Shown here piece by piece: positions 1 to 5,657 of a stretch of DNA of 8,137 bases. Position numbers and translations under genes: made by a program. Location: contig JADQBV010000381.1 of NCBI GenBank assembly GCA_016278415.1, positions 1-8,137 of the forward strand, read 5' to 3'. This stretch comes from Halanaerobiales bacterium. Its GTDB lineage: Bacteria > Bacillota_F > Halanaerobiia > Halanaerobiales > DTU029. Every line of letters begins with the position of its first letter. Position 1 is the first letter of the stretch. The notes below the pieces were generated by a model. The model had not been told where the DNA came from. It did no database searches and saw only the letters and a program-made list of their open reading frames with translations.

Positions 1-172
1 TAAGTAAGACAGCATTTAGTTTATCATCATAAAAATCTCCCCATAAATCAATAAACTCTGTTGATACCCCATATCTTTCAATATCTGCTATTATAAAAAG
101 ATTAAAGGCTGGTTCTTTACTTATTAAGTTAATTATCTTCTGATAATCACTGTTATTACATTTTTTTATCAT
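1..172 (-). CDS. GNAT-family N-acetyltransferase, N-terminal part (cut by window edge)
   Basis: The first 57 codons of a gene that continues past the left edge. It starts at ATG 172, and AGGTGAG, which overlaps the stop codon of the upstream gene, serves as ribosome site; only 8 bases separate the two genes, so they are probably cotranscribed. The visible protein begins MIKKCNNSDYQKIINLISKE and continues with a PAFNLFIIADIERYG stretch and a WGDFYDDKLNAVLL strand. From memory, this resembles the N-terminus of GNAT acetyltransferases of Firmicutes, in which a short helix and a 'xNLFIIADIE' segment precede the first beta strands. The acetyl-CoA-binding loop (R/Q-x-x-G-x-G/A) would lie beyond the window, so the family call rests on N-terminal resemblance only. 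The acceptor substrate cannot be inferred. Confidence 0.6.
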   Translation of the reverse strand, partial: MIKKCNNSDYQKIINLISKEPAFNLFIIADIERYGVSTEFIDLWGDFYDDKLNAVLL

Positions 173-180
173 AAACTCAC

Positions 181-765
181 CTACTTTACTTTTTTGCTTA
201 ATAAACCAGCTTTCTGCCATATTTCACGTAGTAAATCCTTATCCCAAACCTGTACTTCTATATAATGCAAGTAATTTTCATACACCTTATAACGCTCTAT
301 AACCTCTGGTATCTCATCATAAGTATATACTCTTGGTGTATTTGTCCTTTTCCCATCAATTATGTTACCAAACTCATCATATACAAGTTCATACATGCTA
401 TCTGGATATGTAAATGTAACTGCCTTCATATCCAGCATTTCTATAGGTATTTGGAACTCACAAGCATCTTTCTGAATATCTGCTCGTATATCAAATTCAC
501 CTTTAGGCGATTTTCCCAAAACCATATAAACAGGTGCAGAACATTTTGGATGCCCTCCTTTCTTAATAAGCTGATCATATATCCATTTTTCTATTTCTCT
601 TCGGTGAATTAAGTAGTCATCCTCAGCATAGAAAAAACCAATACCATTACGCTTACAATGTTTCTTTTTTATCTTATTTGCTTCTTCAAAAGGCAAATCG
701 TTTAAAGTTAAAAAAGGATACTCACCTTTAGTGTAATATCTTGTTAAAAAGTTTGGTATCTTCAA
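181..765 (-). CDS. Conserved protein of unknown function (194 aa)
   Basis: A soluble 194-residue protein with no signal peptide or membrane segment. The start is TTG 763-765 with a perfect AGGAGG seven bases upstream; no ATG is better placed. The sequence opens MKIPNFLTRYYTKGEYPF. It has a basic, charged helix region (about 28-68, with KIKKKHCKRNG and HRREIEKWIYDQLIKKGG), then a strand-rich part with LGKSPKGEFDIRADIQ (83-98) and AVTFTYPDSMYELVYDEFGN (115-134), and a final HYIEVQVWDK segment (168-176). Its composition is typical of a real, probably enzymatic or binding protein, and I have the impression of similar uncharacterised proteins in clostridia, but I cannot name a domain. It heads a short operon with the acetyltransferase, so a joint role is possible but unproven. 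No catalytic motif is recognisable. Confidence 0.85.
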   Translation of the reverse strand: MKIPNFLTRYYTKGEYPFLTLNDLPFEEANKIKKKHCKRNGIGFFYAEDDYLIHRREIEKWIYDQLIKKGGHPKCSAPVYMVLGKSPKGEFDIRADIQKDACEFQIPIEMLDMKAVTFTYPDSMYELVYDEFGNIIDGKRTNTPRVYTYDEIPEVIERYKVYENYLHYIEVQVWDKDLLREIWQKAGLLSKKVK

Positions 766-885
766 AGTGATTCCTCCTATATACTAAATTCCTTTTTGAG
801 GTTTTAAATCCTTCCACGGGTAGTGTAAAACTATATCTTATTTTAATTTTTATTATGTAAACCGGGCATACTCAATGTTAATAAG

Positions 886-894
886 ATTATACCA
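886..894 (-). promoter_or_regulatory. Extended -10 promoter for the 194-aa protein/acetyltransferase pair
   Basis: On the minus strand this reads TGGTATAAT, a perfect TATAAT (886-891) with the TGn extension. No good -35 lies at 16-18 bases; the best is a three-of-six match near 909-914, as is common for extended -10 promoters. Transcription would begin near 879, giving a leader of about 115 nt before the TTG start. I see no recognisable riboswitch in that leader. The remainder of the 766-1057 intergenic stretch holds only AT-rich sequence and the terminator at 985-1017. Confidence 0.5.
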
Positions 895-984
895 TGATAA
901 TATTAAGAAATCATAAACTTTTTAAAATTCCTCGTAAACCTTCTACTCCTATATATAAATTTATTATTAAAAAAATATATTAAA

Positions 985-1017
985 AAACCATCCCTTTTAT
1001 TAAAAATAGGATGGTTT
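985..1017 (-). terminator. Intrinsic terminator of the transporter operon
   Basis: A perfect 9-bp stem, AAACCATCC (985-993) pairing with GGATGGTTT (1009-1017), with a 15-base loop. Read on the minus strand, the second arm runs directly into a tract of six T and then further T-rich sequence. It lies about 40 bases past the stop codon of the EEP enzyme. A second AT-only hairpin (1038-1056, TTAGAAAA/TTTTCTAA with a 3-base loop) sits between the stop codon and this terminator. Confidence 0.75.
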
Positions 1018-1057
1018 CATAACTATTGCGTCTTATATTAGAAAATAATTTTCTAAA

Positions 1058-1810
1058 TTACCATTTTAATTCTGCATAGATCGGATAATGATCTGATGGA
1101 TAAATATTAAACGGCTTATCCTTGACAACTTTTCCTTTAGATACTTTCAAGTCCATACTGCAAAGTATATAATCTATTCTCATTAGTGATTTATCGCTAA
1201 AATTATGAAAAGTAGCCAAGTCAGAACCTGCAACTTTTAGTGTGTCTTTCAAATCTCCTTCTTTTTCCATAATAGCTAAGGCTTCAGAATCAGGGATATC
1301 ATTAAAATCCCCTGTTACTATTTTGCCATCAAGTTCTTTCTGCTCTGCTAAAAAATCACAGATAAGTTCTGCTCCTTTTATCCGGGCTTGCTGACTTTCA
1401 TTGTCAAGGTGTGTATTTAGAAAGATAAACTTCTTTTCTTTTAGCCTATCATACAAAATAACCCAGCTTGATATTCTATAGACATCATTACCAAAACTTC
1501 TACTACCTGGCACATCCGGTGTATCTGATAACCAGAAATGTCCCTTGTCAATACATTCAAAACGTTCCTTTTTATAAAAGACTGCTACCTGTTCACCAGT
1601 CCCGTCTTTTTCCCTTCCAAGTCCAACACATTCATAATCATGAAACCAATTCTTAAGGGTATTCACCTGATGGCTCATTCCCTCCTGAATCCCGATTATG
1701 TCAGCATTCACATCTTCCCAAACCTTTTTTACGGCCGGATGTCTATTTGGCCAGGAATTTTCCCCATCTCGTGGGTTATCAAATCGTAAATTATAACTCA
1801 TTACTAGCAT
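1058..1810 (-). CDS. Endonuclease/exonuclease/phosphatase (EEP) superfamily hydrolase
   Basis: A 250-residue, single-domain EEP-fold metal-dependent phosphoesterase. The full set of superfamily residues is visible: N7 (SYNLRFDNPRDG), E43 (GIQEG), the N132-T-H134-L-D136 motif, D168/N170 (TGDFND), D213 (RIDYIL) and the terminal S239-D240-H241. These match the metal-binding and catalytic positions of ExoIII and DNase I. The N-terminal YNLRFDNPxDGxNxW pattern is that of an uncharacterised bacterial subgroup (I recall EEP-1), distinct from the DNA-repair AP endonucleases. There is no signal peptide, so it acts in the cytoplasm. Start ATG 1810 has GGAGG eight bases upstream. It lies only 35 bases after the second permease and is the last gene of the sugar-transport operon, which argues for a phosphodiester or phosphate-ester substrate linked to the imported compound rather than DNA. 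The substrate is unknown. Confidence 0.9.
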   Translation of the reverse strand: MLVMSYNLRFDNPRDGENSWPNRHPAVKKVWEDVNADIIGIQEGMSHQVNTLKNWFHDYECVGLGREKDGTGEQVAVFYKKERFECIDKGHFWLSDTPDVPGSRSFGNDVYRISSWVILYDRLKEKKFIFLNTHLDNESQQARIKGAELICDFLAEQKELDGKIVTGDFNDIPDSEALAIMEKEGDLKDTLKVAGSDLATFHNFSDKSLMRIDYILCSMDLKVSKGKVVKDKPFNIYPSDHYPIYAELKW

Positions 1811-1845
1811 TTAAAATGCCTCCATTACTATTATATTGACCTGTC

Positions 1846-2736
1846 TTATTCCTTGACTGCCCCACCCATTATACCTTGAACAAAATATCGTTGAAAGGCA
1901 AAAAATACTATAAGGGGGACTAATAATTGGATAAAAGCCCCTGGTGCGATTATATCCACATTTGAACTAAAACCACGCATTTGTCTAAAAATAGCTGTAG
2001 TTAATGGTGCTGTCCCAGGGTCAGCGAAGATAAGGGCAATTAGCATATCATTCCAAACCCACAAAAACTGTAGTATAGATAATGAAGCGATAGCAGGCAT
2101 AGCCAGGGGGACCATTACTTTTATAAATAAAGTATAATGATTTGCCCCATCTACACGGGCTGCTTCTAATAGTTCCCGGGGTATCCCAACAAAAAAGTTC
2201 CTTATCATGAAGACAGCAAAAGGGAGACCAAAGGCCAAATGAAACAAGATCACACCATATATTGATCCAAATATACCTAATGTACGATATAAATGAGCTA
2301 CTGGAATAAAAGCCATATTAGTAGGTACAACCATCAGGCCTATAACTACTAGAAATAGGGTGTCTTTCCCTTTAAATTCAATCCAGGATAGGGCATATGC
2401 AGCTGAAGCACCAAGAAATACAACCAGAATGGTAGTTGGTATAGTGATCTTAAAGGTGCTCCAAAAAGCCGAAGTCATACCCATTTCCTGTAATAAACGT
2501 AAGTAAGAATCAAAAGAAAGTAAGCGGGGGTTACTAAAAACTGTCCACCAGCCGCTCTGACCTATATCTGCACCTGATCTAAGTGATTGGAATAGTAATC
2601 CAACTGTAGGTATAAACCAGATTAGGGCAACCAGGCCCATAAATATTTGGATAGGCAGACTACCAAGTGCCTTCAGAACTTTTTTATTGAAAAAACCTTT
2701 TTTACCTCTATTTTTATTAGCAATTTTTTTATTCAT
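1846..2736 (-). CDS. CUT1 sugar ABC transporter permease, MalG/AglG-like
   Basis: A 296-residue inner-membrane permease, one half of the membrane channel of a carbohydrate importer (binding-protein-dependent transport family 1). Six hydrophobic segments lie at about 28-48, 95-118, 127-146, 158-180, 212-235 and 266-284. The EAA loop that docks the ATPase is clear between segments 4 and 5 (LLEAARVDGANHYTLFIKV, about 189-207, followed by MVPLAMPAI). The SLRSGADIGQSGWW segment after helix 1 and the C-terminal FVQGIMGGAVKE resemble AglG of alpha-glucoside systems. I chose ATG 2736 rather than the in-frame ATG at 2751: AGGAGAGG lies between them at proper spacing for 2736, while 2751 has no properly spaced ribosome site. 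The gap to the upstream permease gene is 18 bases, consistent with translational coupling. Confidence 0.93.
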   Translation of the reverse strand: MNKKIANKNRGKKGFFNKKVLKALGSLPIQIFMGLVALIWFIPTVGLLFQSLRSGADIGQSGWWTVFSNPRLLSFDSYLRLLQEMGMTSAFWSTFKITIPTTILVVFLGASAAYALSWIEFKGKDTLFLVVIGLMVVPTNMAFIPVAHLYRTLGIFGSIYGVILFHLAFGLPFAVFMIRNFFVGIPRELLEAARVDGANHYTLFIKVMVPLAMPAIASLSILQFLWVWNDMLIALIFADPGTAPLTTAIFRQMRGFSSNVDIIAPGAFIQLLVPLIVFFAFQRYFVQGIMGGAVKE

Positions 2737-2754
2737 AATACCTCTCCTCATCCT

Positions 2755-4068
2755 TTACTGCTCAAAACGAAAACGGCGAACATTGGAAATGACTACAGGT
2801 AAAATAAGCAAGAATAGAACTGTAGCTAATGCACTGCCAAGACCAAAATCTCGCATACCTCCAAAGGCTGCGCGCCACATCTCTAGAGCCAAAACGGTTG
2901 CGTCAGCTTGAACAGATTCAGGAGCAACAACCATTACTAAATCAAATATTTTCAATACACTTATTACAGTTCTCACAAATACTACGATTAGCACCTGGCT
3001 AAGCATAGGCATTGTTATATAAAAGAAGACTTTAAATTCATTGGCACCTGCTATACGAGCTGCATCAAGGAAATCCTTATTAATAGAACTTAATCCTGCT
3101 CCAATAATAATAAGTGACAGACCAGTACTTATCCAGATATATGCAAAAATTAATGATGGTATAATTAAATCCCTGCCTAGCCAATAAAAACCACCAAAGG
3201 GCTTACGAAAGTTGGCTTCATTTAGGCGAATGGTATATTCCCCATCTTGTAAATTACTTAGGGAATAACTGCCATCAGTATCTGTGTAAGCAGTAGCTAC
3301 TACCTTACCATCCTGTAATGCTTCAACACGAATAGCAGGTAGACCAGACTTCCCTTCCTCTGGTTTCCCTCGTATTCCTCCCCTTTTGATATCAAGCCAT
3401 ACAGCACCTGATATCCCTTGAATATTTTGCTCTGGAAGCTGAACATCCCTAGCATCTTCAGGTATAAATTGGGGCCTAATGGCTAACAAGGGGAAATTGG
3501 CCTGACTACCTGTCTCAAGTTTTTTTGGTATCTTTATTGTTCCATCTTCTTCTGCCAGCAATTCTGATCCAGATATACGCGCTCCAGGATATAAGCCAGG
3601 TGGTCGAAATACATGGACTACTGACTGGGAAACAGCATTTATAAAACCAATACCTGGATCACTTGCATACATAAACCTGAATGTAACACCAGCCGCTAAT
3701 CCAGAAACAACCAGGGGCATAAAGAGAATTACTTTAAAAGCAGCTGACCACTTTATTTTTTGAGTTAAAACTGCTAAGACTAAACCCAGGAATGTTATAG
3801 TGATAGGAACAATGGCTACCCATATTGCATTATTACGCAATGCTACAAGCATTCGTGGTTCATTAAGTATACGTTGATAATTGCCCAGACCTATAAAGTC
3901 CCCTGTAGTACCATAAAAACTTCTAATAATTGTATAAATAATAGGGTAGACCGCAAATAATATCAAAATTATAATTGTTGGTAAAAGAAATATAGTTAGT
4001 GGTAAAAGCTTTTTGTTAGTACGGCGGCTTTTGGCCGCCGTACTGTTTATATTACTATTTATCTTCAT
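2755..4068 (-). CDS. CUT1 sugar ABC transporter permease, MalF/AglF-like, with extracytoplasmic Cna-B-like insert
   Basis: A 437-residue inner-membrane permease that pairs with the MalG-like protein. Membrane segments lie at about 21-46, 83-103, 110-133, 300-325, 355-380 and 410-430. The EAA loop is DAARIAGANEFKVFFYITMP (335-354), between segments 4 and 5. A normal six-helix CUT1 permease has about 290-310 residues. The excess is a stretch at about 139-299 between segments 3 and 4, on the outer face. Its second half (about 217-286: ISGAVWLDIKRGG, GLPAIRVEALQDGKVVATA, DTDGSYSLSNLQDGEYTIRL) matches the SdrD-B/Cna-B-type beta-sandwich repeat. Its first half (150-216) is not recognised. I recall similar inserts in AglF-like permeases of other phyla. 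Start ATG 4068 has AGGAG ten bases upstream; 33 bases separate it from the binding-protein gene. Codons 9-17 form a strong hairpin, described separately. Confidence 0.93.
   Translation of the reverse strand: MKINSNINSTAAKSRRTNKKLLPLTIFLLPTIIILILFAVYPIIYTIIRSFYGTTGDFIGLGNYQRILNEPRMLVALRNNAIWVAIVPITITFLGLVLAVLTQKIKWSAAFKVILFMPLVVSGLAAGVTFRFMYASDPGIGFINAVSQSVVHVFRPPGLYPGARISGSELLAEEDGTIKIPKKLETGSQANFPLLAIRPQFIPEDARDVQLPEQNIQGISGAVWLDIKRGGIRGKPEEGKSGLPAIRVEALQDGKVVATAYTDTDGSYSLSNLQDGEYTIRLNEANFRKPFGGFYWLGRDLIIPSLIFAYIWISTGLSLIIIGAGLSSINKDFLDAARIAGANEFKVFFYITMPMLSQVLIVVFVRTVISVLKIFDLVMVVAPESVQADATVLALEMWRAAFGGMRDFGLGSALATVLFLLILPVVISNVRRFRFEQ
4018..4044 (-). repeat. GC-rich perfect hairpin inside the start of the MalF-like gene
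   Basis: AGTACGGCGGC (4018-4028) and its exact reverse complement (4034-4044) flank a 5-base loop, giving an 11-bp stem, 8 bp of it G/C, in otherwise AT-rich sequence. It covers exactly nine codons (residues 9-17, STAAKSRRT) using ACG, GCG, GCC, CGC and CGT. There is no T tract after it on the minus strand, so it is not a classical terminator. It begins about 58 nt after the stop codon of the binding-protein gene, where it could shield that message from 3' decay or slow transcription and translation into the permease genes. Confidence 0.7.
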
Positions 4069-4101
4069 ATATATCGTACTCCTAATTTGTCTATTGCATT
4101 A

Positions 4102-5379
4102 CTAATATGCTTTTACTGCATCTGATTCTAATTCTTCAGTAATTTTATCTACATCAGAGTTACGAATAAACTCTTGTAACCAATATCTCATACCAGTACC
4201 TGCAGTAGAACCAAATTCAGATGGTACTAAATCAGAAAGATCAAAACGGAACCAGGCAGCATTCTTTAATGAATCTGCTGAACGCCTTAATATATCTGAA
4301 GGATAAACATCAGCATTTACACCCTTATTTGGTGAAGTGAAACCACCTTTTACTGCCCATATTTCTGCAGCTTCAGGAGTAGCTAAGAATTTAATTAATG
4401 TTTGTGTTGCCAGGTCATCTGTAAATGTAACGGCAACATCTCCTCCACCAATTACTGAAACAGGAGAATCGTTAATAGCAGGGAAGTTAAAGAATGTTGC
4501 ATCTTTACCTAATACGGAATTTGTTTCATTAAGAATCGCACCTGCTGAAAAGTCTGCACCATAAGCAATAACAGCTTTAGGTTCATCTACGAAAGGTCTA
4601 ATAATACCTTCAGGGTGATTTGCTTCCAGAGAACCCTGTACCCCTCCTGCTAACCATTCAGTACGACCAAATACTTCCTTAAGTACTGTAAATGCCTCTT
4701 TGACTGTTTCATCTGTCCATGAAATCTCATGGGCAATTAGTTTATCATACATTTCAGGTCCTGCTACCCTTAAGTAGATATTCTCAAACCAATCAGTAAG
4801 TGTCCATGATGATGCACCACCAAGTGAGAAAGGAGTATATCCATATGCATAAAGGAGATCTGCAGTTTCCATTAATTCATCCCAGCTAGCAGGTTCGCTT
4901 ACCCCCACATCACCAAAAATATTTGTATTATACCACATAACCGATTTGTTAGCGGCTTTGAACCAAACACCATAAAGAGTACCATCAAAACTACCTAGTT
5001 CTCTCCATACTGGTGCATAATTCTCATCAACCGCTTCACCAGCTATGTCTTCAATAGATACTAAAGCCCCTCTTAATGCGAATTCTTTAAGCAATCCTGG
5101 CTGTGGCAGCATCGCTAAATTGGGGGGATTTCCACCTTCAAGTTGAGTCCCAATTACAGTTGCTATATTCTCTCCAGCAGGGGTATAAGTTGCTTTAGCA
5201 CCTGTCTTTTCTGTAAATCTAGCAAGTGTTGCCTCGAAATTGGCCTGGTCATTACCTGTCCAAACCCCTGTAATCATAATTTCTTCTCCACTTAAATCTG
5301 GCCAACTCTGCTCTGCAAATACCAAAGATGTCCCTAAAATAAGAAAAACTACCATTGTCAAAACCAATACTTTTTTCAT
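4102..5379 (-). CDS. CUT1 sugar ABC transporter substrate-binding protein, AglE-like
   Basis: A 425-residue extracytoplasmic solute-binding protein that captures the sugar and delivers it to the two permeases. It starts with a Sec signal peptide (MKK, then a hydrophobic core to about 19) with a probable type I cleavage site after VFA (residue 22). There is no lipobox cysteine, so it should be a free periplasmic protein rather than a lipoprotein. Family features include FTEKTGAKATYT (55-66), NPPNLAMLPQPGLLKEF (84-100), VMWYNTNIF (147-155), FLATPEAAEIWAVKGGFTSPNKG (331-353) and a tryptophan/glycine-rich C-terminus. The 'PQPGLL' and 'GGFTSPNKG' stretches resemble alpha-glucoside binding proteins, but substrate specificity is an inference. 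The start is ATG 5379 with GAGGAGG six bases upstream; an in-frame TTG at 5394 lies beside that ribosome site and would absorb it into coding sequence. First gene of the operon. Confidence 0.94.
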   Translation of the reverse strand: MKKVLVLTMVVFLILGTSLVFAEQSWPDLSGEEIMITGVWTGNDQANFEATLARFTEKTGAKATYTPAGENIATVIGTQLEGGNPPNLAMLPQPGLLKEFALRGALVSIEDIAGEAVDENYAPVWRELGSFDGTLYGVWFKAANKSVMWYNTNIFGDVGVSEPASWDELMETADLLYAYGYTPFSLGGASSWTLTDWFENIYLRVAGPEMYDKLIAHEISWTDETVKEAFTVLKEVFGRTEWLAGGVQGSLEANHPEGIIRPFVDEPKAVIAYGADFSAGAILNETNSVLGKDATFFNFPAINDSPVSVIGGGDVAVTFTDDLATQTLIKFLATPEAAEIWAVKGGFTSPNKGVNADVYPSDILRRSADSLKNAAWFRFDLSDLVPSEFGSTAGTGMRYWLQEFIRNSDVDKITEELESDAVKAY

Positions 5380-5391
5380 TTTATTCCTCCT

Positions 5392-5428
5392 CAATATAAT
5401 TAATTCATCGTGTGAATTAATTATATTG
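5392..5428. promoter_or_regulatory. Operator: perfect 16-bp inverted repeat over the transporter promoter start
   Basis: CAATATAATTAATTCA (5392-5407) and its exact reverse complement (5413-5428) flank a 5-base centre, TCGTG. On the minus strand the repeat begins inside the -10 box, covers the expected transcription start (about 5418) and ends at the ribosome site. The transcript would therefore contain little more than one arm, so this is a DNA-binding site rather than an RNA hairpin. An AT-rich dyad over the start, beside a divergent ROK gene, is the expected place for that repressor to bind. Confidence 0.75.
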
Positions 5429-5453
5429 TAAAATATTTTTTTATAAATGTCAA
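5425..5453 (-). promoter_or_regulatory. Sigma-A promoter of the sugar-transport operon
   Basis: On the minus strand: TTGACA (5448-5453), a 17-base spacer, and TACAAT (5425-5430), a perfect -35 and five-of-six -10. The start would be near 5418, giving a leader of about 39 nt before ATG 5379. The -10 box overlaps the outer end of the inverted repeat, as expected for repression by blocking polymerase. I see no clear CcpA cre site. Confidence 0.85.
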
Positions 5454-5574
5454 GTAAATTTTCTTAATACTTTTTCGTATATATTGCAAGTCCCAATGGT
5501 AGCTTTTCCTTAGTCATTTAATGAGTTTCACAACCTTCTTATTGTAACTTATTATACCTTACTTTGTTCCTTCC

Positions 5575-5596
5575 TTAATTTCGCAAAGGAAATTGA
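5575..5596. promoter_or_regulatory. Possible second, weaker ROK operator at the repressor's own promoter
   Basis: TTAATTTC (5575-5582), six spacer bases, then GAAATTGA (5589-5596). The inner six pairs (AATTTC/GAAATT) are perfect. The TTAATT outer arm equals that of the strong operator at 5392-5428, and the right half overlaps the -35 box of the repressor promoter. This is suggestive of autoregulation but short enough to arise by chance in AT-rich DNA. Confidence 0.35.
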
Positions 5597-5622
5597 CATT
5601 TCTTGTTGAAGTGTTCTATAAT
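5593..5622 (+). promoter_or_regulatory. Sigma-A promoter of the ROK repressor gene
   Basis: TTGACA (5593-5598), an 18-base spacer, and TATAAT (5617-5622): both boxes are perfect. Transcription would start near 5629, giving a leader of about 29 nt before ATG 5658. It points away from the transporter promoter; the two -35 boxes are about 140 bases apart, and no clear element is seen between them. Confidence 0.8.
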
Positions 5623-5657
5623 AATAACAACAAAAATCTAAACTAATTGGTGATTTT

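Noticed and set aside
265..612. Plus-strand open frame of 115 codons opposite the 194-aa gene
   Set aside because: Its residue mix (I, Y, F, C, H rich) is that of a reverse-strand shadow; it has no ribosome site, and the minus-strand gene has an excellent one.
766..880. Possible riboswitch in the long leader of the 194-aa gene
   Set aside because: No conserved riboswitch core or terminator/antiterminator pair could be recognised; the leader is mainly A/T-rich.
1468..1789. Plus-strand open frames opposite the EEP gene
   Set aside because: Overlapping antisense frames without ribosome sites or recognisable motifs; the minus strand encodes an intact EEP domain.
2737..2751. In-frame ATG at 2751 as start of the MalG-like permease
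   Set aside because: The added codons consist of the AGGAGAGG ribosome site that serves ATG 2736, and 2751 has no properly spaced site of its own.
5380..5394. In-frame TTG at 5394 as start of the binding protein (adds MRRNK)
   Set aside because: The extra codons are made of the AGGAGG ribosome site itself; ATG 5379 is correctly spaced from it and begins a standard signal peptide.
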